Below, one piece after another: positions 8,978 to 15,799 of a stretch of DNA of 28,687 nt. The notes under the pieces are model-generated. The model worked only from the letters and a program-made list of their open reading frames with translations, searched no databases and had not been told where the DNA came from. The stretch's first letter is position 1, and every line of letters starts with the position of its first letter. The translations under genes were made by a program, and so were the position numbers. Source of the DNA: an uncultured Lysobacter sp. (GTDB lineage Bacteria > Pseudomonadota > Gammaproteobacteria > Xanthomonadales > Xanthomonadaceae); NCBI GenBank assembly GCA_946480055.1, contig CAMLID010000040.1, forward strand, positions 1-28,687, in the 5' to 3' direction.

Positions 8978-9976
8978 TCAGGCGCCGGCGAACGGCACGC
9001 CGCGCAGCAGCGCCGCGATCACGTCGTCGGCGCTCTTCTGCTCGGCCTCGGCCGCGAACGACAGCAGCAGGCGGTGCCGCATCACCGGCGCCGCCAGAGC
9101 GAGGACGTCGTCGCGAGTGGCCGCCAGGCGGCCGTGCAGCAAGGCGCGCGCCTTGGCCGCCAGCACCAGCGACTGGCCCGCGCGCGGGCCTGCGCCCCAC
9201 TTCACCCATTGCCGCACTTCGGCCAGGGCGCTGTCGCCAGGACGGCTGGCGCGCACCAGGCGGGTGATCCACAGCAGCAGATCCTCGCCCAGATGGACCT
9301 CGCGCACCCGCGCCTGCAACGCCAGCACCTGCTCGCCGTGCATCACCCGTGGCACCCGGGCGCTGTGGGCGCCGGTGGTCTGCTGCAGGATGTCGTGCTC
9401 TTCGCGCTCGCTGGGGTAATCGACGCGGATATGCAGCAGGAACCGGTCCAACTGCGCTTCCGGCAAGGGATAGGTGCCGGCCTGCTCCAACGGGTTCTGA
9501 GTGGCCAGCACGAAGAACGGCGCCGGCAGCGCGTGGGTCACGCCCGCATAGCTGACCGTGCGCTCCTGCATCGCTTCCAGCAACGCGGCCTGGGTCTTGG
9601 GCGGCGTCCGGTTGAGCTCGTCGGCGAGCAGCAGGTTGGTGAAGATCGGACCGGGCTGGAAACGGAAATGACGATGGCCGGTGCCGTGATCCTCTTCCAG
9701 CAACTCGGTGCCGAGGATGTCGCTGGGCATCAGGTCGGGCGTGAACTGCACGCGCCGGAACTGCAGCTCCAGCGCCTGGCCCAGCGAGCGCACCAGCAGG
9801 GTCTTGCCCAGACCCGGCACACCTTCGAGCAGGCAGTGGCCGCCGGCGAGCAGGCCGATCAGCAGTTGTTCGACCACGTCGTCCTGGCCGACGATGGCCT
9901 GGGCGATCGCGCCGCGCAGCGTGCTCAGTTGCGCGAGTTCGGCCTGGATATCGGATTCGCTGAGGGTCTGGCTCAT
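8978..9976 (-). CDS. MoxR-family AAA+ ATPase
   Basis: A 332-residue AAA+ ATPase of the MoxR group. Walker A is GVPGLGKT (residues 52-59), Walker B is LLLADE (115-120) followed by the MoxR-typical LNRTPPKTQAALLEAMQE, and sensor 1 lies in FFVLATQNPLEQAGTYPLPE, with AQLDRFLLHIRVDYPSE after it. The C-terminal lid domain is complete and length is normal. MoxR ATPases act as chaperone-like remodelers, usually with vWA/DUF58 partners; here those partners are the next genes downstream. A purine-rich AAGGGAA about 7 bases before the ATG serves as ribosome-binding site. The natural client is unknown; the exported TldD/TldE and DUF4159 proteins encoded upstream are candidates by context only. Confidence 0.97.
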   Translation of the reverse strand: MSQTLSESDIQAELAQLSTLRGAIAQAIVGQDDVVEQLLIGLLAGGHCLLEGVPGLGKTLLVRSLGQALELQFRRVQFTPDLMPSDILGTELLEEDHGTGHRHFRFQPGPIFTNLLLADELNRTPPKTQAALLEAMQERTVSYAGVTHALPAPFFVLATQNPLEQAGTYPLPEAQLDRFLLHIRVDYPSEREEHDILQQTTGAHSARVPRVMHGEQVLALQARVREVHLGEDLLLWITRLVRASRPGDSALAEVRQWVKWGAGPRAGQSLVLAAKARALLHGRLAATRDDVLALAAPVMRHRLLLSFAAEAEQKSADDVIAALLRGVPFAGA

Positions 9977-9998
9977 CGGTGTTCCCTTGCTGGTTCGT

Positions 9999-10703
9999 TC
10001 ACGCGGTCAGCGCGTACATGACGATATTGACCGCGAACTTGGTGTTGTCCTCGGCCAGGAAGCGCTTGTTGCGCCAGTCGTAGTCCCATTCGCAGCCGTA
10101 ATCCTTGTTGCTGTAGAGCACGCCCAGGCGGCCGTCGATCTCGATGCCCTGCAGGTAGTCGTGGACCAGGTCGTCGCCCCAGCCGTTGAGTTCGAACCCG
10201 GTCGCGGGCGGGCCGTCGAAGACGAAGAAGCTGCGGTAGATCGGATGGTTCTTGGGCAGCTTCTTCATCGCCTTGCGGCCGAAGATCGTCGCCATCTGCG
10301 CCTCGAACGAGCGCGCGAACAGGCCGTCGATGTCGTGGTTGCAGTCGTCGACGAAGACGAAGCCGCCGTTGCGCACGTAACGCTCGAAGTTGCGCCGCTC
10401 GTCGGGGTTGAACTCGACCAGCTTGTGCCCGGCCAGGTAGCAGAACGGCGCGGTCATCATCTTCGGATCGGCCAGGGCCAGCACGTGTTCCTTGGGGTCC
10501 ACGCGCAGGTTGGTGTAGTCGATCAGCGAGGTGATCAGGTTGGCCGGCATGCGCTGGTCCACGTCCCAGTCGCCGGAGTCGTACTTGAGGCGGGTGAACC
10601 AGAAGTCGTACTCGGCCGCGGCGAACGCGGCCTGCCACGGGCGCGCCAGGGCCGCGCCGGCCAGGCCGCCGAGCATCAGGCGCAGGAACTGCGCGCGGTT
10701 CAC
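9999..10703 (-). CDS. DUF4159 domain protein with N-terminal signal peptide
   Basis: A 234-residue protein of the DUF4159 family. It starts with a basic-hydrophobic signal (NRAQFLRLMLGGLAGAALAR, ending near AAFAA), so export is predicted. It has one Arg where Tat signals have two, so Sec export is the safer guess. The mature part has YDFWFTRLKYDSGDWDVDQR, ANLITSLIDYTNLRVD, YVRNGGFVFVDDCNHDIDG and a C-terminal GLRxx-like region ending in VNIVMYALTA, all typical of DUF4159, a GATase-like fold of unknown function. The GTG at 10703 is the first usable start in this frame after the upstream tldD stop; it has no clear Shine-Dalgarno of its own. A 17-codon reading frame ends over it (GTGA), which may supply coupling. 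Confidence 0.9.
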   Translation of the reverse strand: MNRAQFLRLMLGGLAGAALARPWQAAFAAAEYDFWFTRLKYDSGDWDVDQRMPANLITSLIDYTNLRVDPKEHVLALADPKMMTAPFCYLAGHKLVEFNPDERRNFERYVRNGGFVFVDDCNHDIDGLFARSFEAQMATIFGRKAMKKLPKNHPIYRSFFVFDGPPATGFELNGWGDDLVHDYLQGIEIDGRLGVLYSNKDYGCEWDYDWRNKRFLAEDNTKFAVNIVMYALTA

Positions 10704-10753
10704 GGCGCCGCGCCGGTCGGCGTCGTGGCGATGGGAGCGGCGACGTAACGCAT
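10700..10753 (-). CDS. Possible 17-residue leader ORF coupled to the DUF4159 gene
   Basis: A short frame (MRYVAAPIATTPTGAAP) begins with ATG at 10753, 12 bases after the tldD-like stop, and ends with a TGA that overlaps the GTG start of the DUF4159 gene. A purine-rich AGGCAGGG sits about 6 bases before its ATG, whereas the DUF4159 GTG has no visible Shine-Dalgarno. The likeliest role, if translated, is to bring ribosomes to the GTG. The peptide shows no recognisable motif. It may also be chance. Confidence 0.3.
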   Translation of the reverse strand: MRYVAAPIATTPTGAAP

Positions 10754-10765
10754 CGACGGCCCTGC

Positions 10766-12391
10766 CTACAGCGCCCGCGCGGTATTGATGACGTTGACGC
10801 CGTTGAAGCGCGCCGTGCTCGAACCGTGCGACACCGCTGAGACCTGGCTGGGCTGGCCCTTGCCGTCGAAGAACGAACCACCCAGGCGGAAATCGCGCTC
10901 GTCGCACACCGCCACGCAGGCGTTCCAGAACTCAGGCGTGCGGATCTGGTAGGCCGCGTCCTCGACCAGGCCGGTGACCTGGCCGTTCTTGATCTCGAAG
11001 AACAGCTGGCCGCCGAACTGGGCGTTGTAGCGCTGCTGGTCGATCGAGTACGAGCCGCGACCGTGCACGTACAGGCCGCGTTCGACGCCCTTGACCATCT
11101 CGGCGACGCTCAAGGGCTTCTTGCCCGGCATCAGCGAGACATTGGCCATGCGCTGGAACTGCACGCTGGACCAGGAGTCGGCATAGCTGCAGCCGTGCGA
11201 CTCCTTGTGGCCGAGGATGTGGGCCTCGTCGCGGGTGGCCTGGTAGTCGACCAGGATGCCGTCGCGGACCAGATCCCACTGGCGTGTCTTCACACCCTCG
11301 TCGTCGTAACCGACCGCGCCCAGGCTGCCGGGACGCGTTTTGTCGGCGACGAAATTGACCACCTCGCTGCCGTAGCGGTAGCCCTGCTCGCGCTTGTCGA
11401 GCGTGGCGAAGCTGGTGCCGGCGTAGTTGGCCTCGTAGCCGAGCACGCGGTCCAGCTCCAGCGGGTGGCCGACGTTCTCGTGGATGGTCAGGAACATGTT
11501 GGAGGGGTCGAGCACCAGGTCGTACTTGCCGGGCTTGACCGACGGCGCCTTGAGCTTGGCGCGCGCGTGCTTGGCGGCAGCGACGGCGTCCTCCATCACG
11601 TCGTAGGAATGGCCGTAGCCGGTCATGCCGCCGGGCAGCGCGTGCTTCTGCGTGGGGTCCGCGTCCAGGTATTCGTAGCCGATGCCCATCGGCGCCGACA
11701 GGCCGTCGCGGGTGCGGAACTTGCCGCTGGCCTTGTCGATCGCGGTCGCGGTCAGCGGCAGCCAGATCCGGTGCACGTCCTGGTCGATGTAGCTGCCGTC
11801 GGTGGAGGCGAAGTACTTTTGTTCGTTGATCACGAACAGGGTCGAGTTGACGAAGTCGGCGCCGGCCTTGAGCGCGGCGGCGTTGACCGCGAGCAGCAGG
11901 TCGACCTTGTCCTTGATCGGCACCGCCATCGCGTTCTTGCGCACCGGCGTCGCCCAGCGCACTTCGCCCACGCCGTTGACCGGCGCCAGCTCGACCTTAC
12001 GGGTCTGGGCCTTGGCGTTGGCGCGGGCGATGGCCAGGGCCTGACGTGCCGCATTGGCCACCGCTTCAGGAGTCGAGCGCGCGGTGGCCGCGAAACCCCA
12101 GGCGCCTTCGCACAGCACGCGGATGCCGACACCGGCCGATTCGCTGTTGACGATGTTGCGGACCTGCGCCTCGCGGGTGATCACCGACTGGCGCAGATAG
12201 CGGCCGATGCGCACGTCGCAATAGGAGGCGCCGCCATCGCGGGCGGCGCTCAGCGCGGTATCGGCCAGGGCGCGGCGGCGCGCGGTGTCGACCGGTTCGA
12301 GCAGGGCTTCGGCGGCGATGCTGCGGCCGTAGGGAAGCATGAGGCCGGCCAGACCCAGGCCGGTGAAACTCAGGAAGTCGCGTCGTTGCAC
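10766..12391 (-). CDS. TldD/PmbA-family metalloprotease homologue with Tat signal, copy 2
   Basis: A 541-residue TldD-type protein. The N-terminus RRDFLSFTGLGLAGLMLPYG is a good twin-arginine signal (RRxFL plus a hydrophobic stretch), so folded export to the periplasm is predicted. The TldD zinc motif HExxxH is present (HENVGH, His304/Glu305/His309), and a near-C-terminal cysteine pair (Cys492, Cys496 in ACVAVCDE) offers the third ligand that E. coli TldD takes from a C-terminal Cys. Other family segments are SYCDVRIGRY, EQKYFASTDGSYIDQD and GYEANYAGTSFATLDK. E. coli TldD/TldE are cytoplasmic and act on microcin B17, CcdA and unfolded peptides. The start is GTG without a clear ribosome-binding site, 99 bases after the TldE-like gene. 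Confidence 0.95.
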   Translation of the reverse strand: MQRRDFLSFTGLGLAGLMLPYGRSIAAEALLEPVDTARRRALADTALSAARDGGASYCDVRIGRYLRQSVITREAQVRNIVNSESAGVGIRVLCEGAWGFAATARSTPEAVANAARQALAIARANAKAQTRKVELAPVNGVGEVRWATPVRKNAMAVPIKDKVDLLLAVNAAALKAGADFVNSTLFVINEQKYFASTDGSYIDQDVHRIWLPLTATAIDKASGKFRTRDGLSAPMGIGYEYLDADPTQKHALPGGMTGYGHSYDVMEDAVAAAKHARAKLKAPSVKPGKYDLVLDPSNMFLTIHENVGHPLELDRVLGYEANYAGTSFATLDKREQGYRYGSEVVNFVADKTRPGSLGAVGYDDEGVKTRQWDLVRDGILVDYQATRDEAHILGHKESHGCSYADSWSSVQFQRMANVSLMPGKKPLSVAEMVKGVERGLYVHGRGSYSIDQQRYNAQFGGQLFFEIKNGQVTGLVEDAAYQIRTPEFWNACVAVCDERDFRLGGSFFDGKGQPSQVSAVSHGSSTARFNGVNVINTARAL

Positions 12392-12490
12392 AGGCGTGTT
12401 CGGCTCGGCGGAATCGATGGAACGCGCACAGGGCGCGTCGGCGACGGGCAGCGCACCGGAGTCCGGTCGCGCCGCCCGCGCCGGTGGGCG

Positions 12491-13825
12491 TCAGACCGCG
12501 TCCGACAGCGAGGTGAAGGTGAAGTCGCGCAGCTTCATCGGCGGGATCATCATCACGAACGAGGACTCGTCGCCGGCCACGCGCACCGGCTTGCCGAGTT
12601 CTTCGATGTTGTTGAGCATGATCACCGGCGATTCGTTGAAGCGGAAATTCTTCACCGGGTGCTTGATCACGCCGTTCTCGATGTAGAAGGTGCCGTCGCG
12701 GGTCAGGCCGGTCAGCAGCACGGTCTGCGGGTCGACCAGGCGGATGTACCAGGTGCGGGTGACCAGGATGCCCTTCTGGGTGCCCTTGATCAGCTCCGCG
12801 GTCGACTTGTCGCCGCCCGCCATCAGCAGGTTGCCCGGCGTGCCGACGGCGCGCTTGCCCTGCTTCTTGGCCCAGTAGCGCGAATAGCGCAGCGCCGCGA
12901 CCTTGCCGTTCTCGACCACCGCCATCTTCTCGCGCGGCAGGCCCTCGCCGTCCCAGGGCATGACCGCGGCGCGCTCGTCCCAGGGATCGGCGACGATGTT
13001 CACGCGCGGGTCGTAGACCTGTTCGCCGAGCTTGTTGCCGCCGCCCTTCTTGGACAGGAAACTGCGGCCTTCGTCGGCCTGGCGGGCGTCGAAGAAGTTC
13101 ATCATGAACGAGATCAGGCCCGCGGCCGCGGCCGGTTCCAGGATCACGGTGTACTTGCCCGGCTCCAGCGCCTTGGCCTCGGCCGATTCGGTGGCCTTGC
13201 GCATCGCGGTGCGCACGTCGCTGTCGACCTTGAACTCGTCGGCGTTCTTGAGGTTGCGGCCGACCCAGCCCGAACCGCGGCCGTCGTCGGTGCGCACGGT
13301 GCAGGTGTAGTCGAAGTTGGTGGCGCGCTGGTAGCCGAAGTTGCCCTTGCTGTTGGCGAAGGCGACGAAACTCTGGCCGTCCTCGAGGAAGCCGGCCGCG
13401 GTCAGCTTGCCGGCGCGGCAGGGTGCGATCGAGTCGGACGCGACCTTGGCCCGATACTCGGGCGTGATGCCCGCGGTGGCTTCGCTGAAGGTGTTGCTGG
13501 GCTTGTAGCTCTGCTTCTCGATCGCCGGCATGAACTCGGGGTTTTCCGGCGCCAGTCGCGCCAGGTCTTCGGCGCGACGCACCACGCGCTCCAGCGCAGC
13601 GTCGTCGAACTCGTTGATCGTGGCCACGCCGACGCGGCTGCCGAACGCGACCTGGACCGCGAGGTCGGCGTCGTCGACGATGCCGCTGGTGGAGACGTTG
13701 TTGAGCGCGAAACGGATGTTGCCGTTGATCGAGCCGCTCAGGGTGGCGGTGCACTCGTCGGCCTTGGACAGCTTGACGACCTTCTCGAGGATGGTCCGGG
13801 CTTCGGCTTCGGTAAAGATACTCAT
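12491..13825 (-). CDS. TldE/PmbA-type partner protein without signal peptide
   Basis: A 444-residue member of the TldD/PmbA family of the TldE (PmbA) kind. It lacks HExxxH; the matching region reads YTVILEPAAAAGLISFMMNF, as in TldE subunits, which support the active site of TldD. Further segments are GNLLMAGGDKSTAELIKGTQ, RTWYIRLVDPQTVLLTGLTR and DGTFYIENGVIKHPVKNFRF, all family-like. No signal sequence is present: the start MSIFTEAEARTILEKVVKLS is amphipathic and has no hydrophobic core. AGGAGA about 8 bases before the ATG at 13825 is a strong ribosome-binding site. The gene lies between two Tat-signal TldD copies, 21 bases after the first. It probably forms a heterodimer or larger complex with one or both of them. 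Confidence 0.95.
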   Translation of the reverse strand: MSIFTEAEARTILEKVVKLSKADECTATLSGSINGNIRFALNNVSTSGIVDDADLAVQVAFGSRVGVATINEFDDAALERVVRRAEDLARLAPENPEFMPAIEKQSYKPSNTFSEATAGITPEYRAKVASDSIAPCRAGKLTAAGFLEDGQSFVAFANSKGNFGYQRATNFDYTCTVRTDDGRGSGWVGRNLKNADEFKVDSDVRTAMRKATESAEAKALEPGKYTVILEPAAAAGLISFMMNFFDARQADEGRSFLSKKGGGNKLGEQVYDPRVNIVADPWDERAAVMPWDGEGLPREKMAVVENGKVAALRYSRYWAKKQGKRAVGTPGNLLMAGGDKSTAELIKGTQKGILVTRTWYIRLVDPQTVLLTGLTRDGTFYIENGVIKHPVKNFRFNESPVIMLNNIEELGKPVRVAGDESSFVMMIPPMKLRDFTFTSLSDAV

Positions 13826-13846
13826 CGTGGATTCTCCTGGCGTCGC

Positions 13847-15475
13847 TTAGCCGAGCTTGCGGGCGGTGTTGATGACGTTGATGCCGTTGAAGCGCGCCGT
13901 GCTCGAACCGTGCGAGACCGCCGACACCTGGCCCGGCTGGCCTTTGCCGTCGAAGAACGAACCGCCGAGGCGGTAGTCGCCGTCGTCGCAGACGGCGGTA
14001 CAGGCGTTCCAGAACTCCGGCGTGCGGATCTGGTAGGCCACGTCCTCGAGCATGCCGGTGATCTTGCCGTTCTTGATTTCGTAGAACAGCTGGCCGCCGA
14101 ACTGGGCGTTGTAGCGCTGCTGGTCGATCGAGAACGAGCCGTCGCCGATGATGTAGATGCCGTTCTCGACGTCCTTGATCATGTCGGCGACGCTGAGCTT
14201 GTTCTTGCCCGGCGCCAGCGAAACGTTGGCCATGCGCTGGAACTGGACGCTGGACCAGCTGTCGGCGTAGCAGCAACCGTCGGACTCGGTCTTGCCCAGG
14301 ATGTGGGCTTGGTCGCGGATGGTCTGGTAGTCGACCAGGGTGCCGTCCTTGATCAGGTTCCAGCGCTTGGTCTTGACGCCTTCGTCATCAAAGCCCACCG
14401 CGCCGAGGCTGCCCACTTGGGTCTTGTCGGCGAAGATGGTGACGTTGTCGCTGCCGTAGCGGAACTTGTCCTTGAGCTTGTCCAGGGTGGCGAAGCTGGT
14501 GCCGGCGTAGTTGGCTTCGTAGCCGAGCACGCGGTCCAGTTCCAGCGGGTGGCCGACCGATTCGTGGATGGTCAGCCAGGTGTGCGAGGGGTCCAGCACC
14601 AGGTCGTACTTGCCCGGCTTCACCGACGGCGCGGTGAGCTTCTGGCGCGCCTGCTTCGCCGAGGCGACCGCGTCCTCGAGCATGTCGTAGGAGTCGCTGT
14701 AGTTGACCACGCCGTTGGGCGAGACGACCTTGCCCGAGGCGGCGCCGTCGAGGTACTCGAAGCCCATGCCCATCGGCGAGGACAGGCCCTCGCGGGTGCG
14801 GAACTTGCCGCTGGCCTTGTCGATCGCGGTAATCGTCATCGGCGCCCAGATCCGGTGCACGTCCTGGTCGATGTAGGAACCGTCGGTGGAGGCGAAGTAC
14901 TTCTGTTCGTTGACCAGGAACAGCATCGAGTTGACGAAGTCGGCGCCGGCCTTGATCGCCGCGGCGTTGACGCCCAGCAGCAGGTCGACCTTGTCCTTGA
15001 GCGGGACTTCCATCGAGTTCTTCTTGATCGGCGTCTTCCACGACACCTCGCCCACGCCCGCGGCCTTGGCCAGTTGCACCGGCGCGGTCTGGCTCTTGGC
15101 GTTGGCGCGCGCGATCGCGGCGGCCTGCTGCGCGGCCTTGGCCACGCCGTCGTTATTGAGGCGGTTGGTCGCGGCGAAGCCCCAGGCGCCGTTGACCAGC
15201 ACGCGGATGCCGATACCGGTGGACTCGGTGTTGACCACGTTCTGGACCTTGTCCTCGCGCGTGATCACGAACTGGCGCAGGTAGCGGCCGATGCGCACGT
15301 CGCAGTACGAGGCGCCGGCCTGGGTGGCCGCGGCCAGCGCGGCGTCGGCCAGCGCCTTCTTCTTCGCCACGTCCATCGGCGCGAGCAGGGCCTCGGCGGC
15401 GATGAGGTTGCCGTAAGGGACCATCAGCCCGGCCAAGCCCAGGCCTGACATCGTCAGAAAATCGCGTCTGTCCAC
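13847..15475 (-). CDS. TldD/PmbA-family metalloprotease homologue with Tat signal, copy 1
   Basis: A 542-residue TldD homologue, first gene of the minus-strand cluster. The GTG at 15475 is preceded by GGAAG and gives the Tat signal DRRDFLTMSGLGLAGLMVPY; a longer open frame upstream has no signal at its start and is rejected. The zinc motif HESVGH is at His304/Glu305/His309, and a C-terminal ACTAVCDD (Cys492/Cys496) may hold the third ligand. Comparing this copy with copy 2 by eye over 541 aligned residues gave about 403 identities (74%) with no gap, so both come from one duplication and keep the active site. Differences cluster at residues 103-140 and 245-260. The start faces the aldehyde dehydrogenase gene across a 324-base divergent region. 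Confidence 0.95.
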   Translation of the reverse strand: MDRRDFLTMSGLGLAGLMVPYGNLIAAEALLAPMDVAKKKALADAALAAATQAGASYCDVRIGRYLRQFVITREDKVQNVVNTESTGIGIRVLVNGAWGFAATNRLNNDGVAKAAQQAAAIARANAKSQTAPVQLAKAAGVGEVSWKTPIKKNSMEVPLKDKVDLLLGVNAAAIKAGADFVNSMLFLVNEQKYFASTDGSYIDQDVHRIWAPMTITAIDKASGKFRTREGLSSPMGMGFEYLDGAASGKVVSPNGVVNYSDSYDMLEDAVASAKQARQKLTAPSVKPGKYDLVLDPSHTWLTIHESVGHPLELDRVLGYEANYAGTSFATLDKLKDKFRYGSDNVTIFADKTQVGSLGAVGFDDEGVKTKRWNLIKDGTLVDYQTIRDQAHILGKTESDGCCYADSWSSVQFQRMANVSLAPGKNKLSVADMIKDVENGIYIIGDGSFSIDQQRYNAQFGGQLFYEIKNGKITGMLEDVAYQIRTPEFWNACTAVCDDGDYRLGGSFFDGKGQPGQVSAVSHGSSTARFNGINVINTARKLG

Positions 15476-15552
15476 GTTGGTTCTTCCGCCGTTGAGGCCC
15501 GCATGTCGACGTTGCCGTCCGCCACCGGGCATGGATGAGAAGGGTCCGCTGG

Positions 15553-15582
15553 AATGTGCAGAGCCGCCAACGCGTGCGTCAA
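15553..15582 (-). promoter_or_regulatory. Candidate promoter for the TldD/MoxR cluster
   Basis: Read on the minus strand, TTGACG (15582-15577; 5 of 6 matches to the sigma-70 -35 box) is followed after 18 bases by CACATT (15558-15553; 3 of 6 matches to the -10 box). It would give a leader of roughly 70 bases before the GTG at 15475. The -10 box is poor. Confidence 0.3.
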
Positions 15583-15787
15583 GTGCCGTCCGACCCGGGT
15601 CACGCCCGACGATGACGAAGCTGGGACCTGGATGCCGCTGGGCTTTGCATAGCTTGGCCACAGCGTGACGCACTGCGGCACGCACCATCTTGTGCAGAGG
15701 ATGCGGCTCCGACGCGGACCGTCGCGGCGGCCCCACTGCATCGCACGGATCGACGCGGTTGCGATGGGCGCTGGACGGCCCACGCGT

Positions 15788-15793
15788 TAAGCT
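15788..15793 (+). promoter_or_regulatory. Candidate -10 box (TAAGCT) for leaderless start of the kynurenine operon
   Basis: TAAGCT ends 6 bases before the ATG at 15800, which would put the transcription start at or next to the start codon. No Shine-Dalgarno precedes the ATG, consistent with a leaderless message. No good -35 box is visible at 16-18 bases. Confidence 0.35.
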
Positions 15794-15799
15794 AGCCGG

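Larger units (their letters stand above)
15476..15799. promoter_or_regulatory. Divergent intergenic region between the TldD cluster and the kynurenine operon
   Basis: This 324-base stretch without a convincing gene separates the minus-strand tldD copy 1 from the plus-strand aldehyde dehydrogenase gene. It must hold promoters for both directions. Short open frames cross it but have no family match and continue antisense into neighbours. No regulator gene or clear operator palindrome was seen. A weak promoter on each side is listed separately. Confidence 0.6.

Noticed and set aside
2459..9267. Long open frames in other phases across the MoxR cluster, e.g. 2459-4765 (minus), 4944-7046 (plus) and 7246-9267 (plus)
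   Set aside because: Arg/Ala/Gly-rich or Gln/Arg-rich translations without domains, overlapping genes that have recognisable families, helices and coupled start/stop codons.
9999..10703. Twin-arginine signal on the DUF4159 protein
   Set aside because: The N-terminus has only one Arg before the hydrophobic stretch (NRAQFLRL), and no in-frame earlier start exists, so a Sec signal or anchor is more likely.
12455..12467. Inverted repeat ACCGGA-G-TCCGGT between tldE and tldD copy 2 as a terminator
   Set aside because: With a real loop only 4 base pairs remain and no T-run follows.
12392..13846. A RiPP or microcin precursor gene near the TldD/TldE genes
   Set aside because: The spacers are only 21 and 99 bases and hold no start with a ribosome-binding site and Cys/Ser/Gly-rich core. 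The divergent region upstream also shows no convincing small precursor.
11063..15448. A 1461-codon open frame on the plus strand, antisense to the three TldD/TldE genes
   Set aside because: It is a mirror of GC-rich coding sequence: Val-, Ala-, Gly-, Leu-, Asp- and His-rich composition, no family match, and its apparent internal repeats are just the two tldD copies read backwards. The minus-strand proteins carry clear family motifs.
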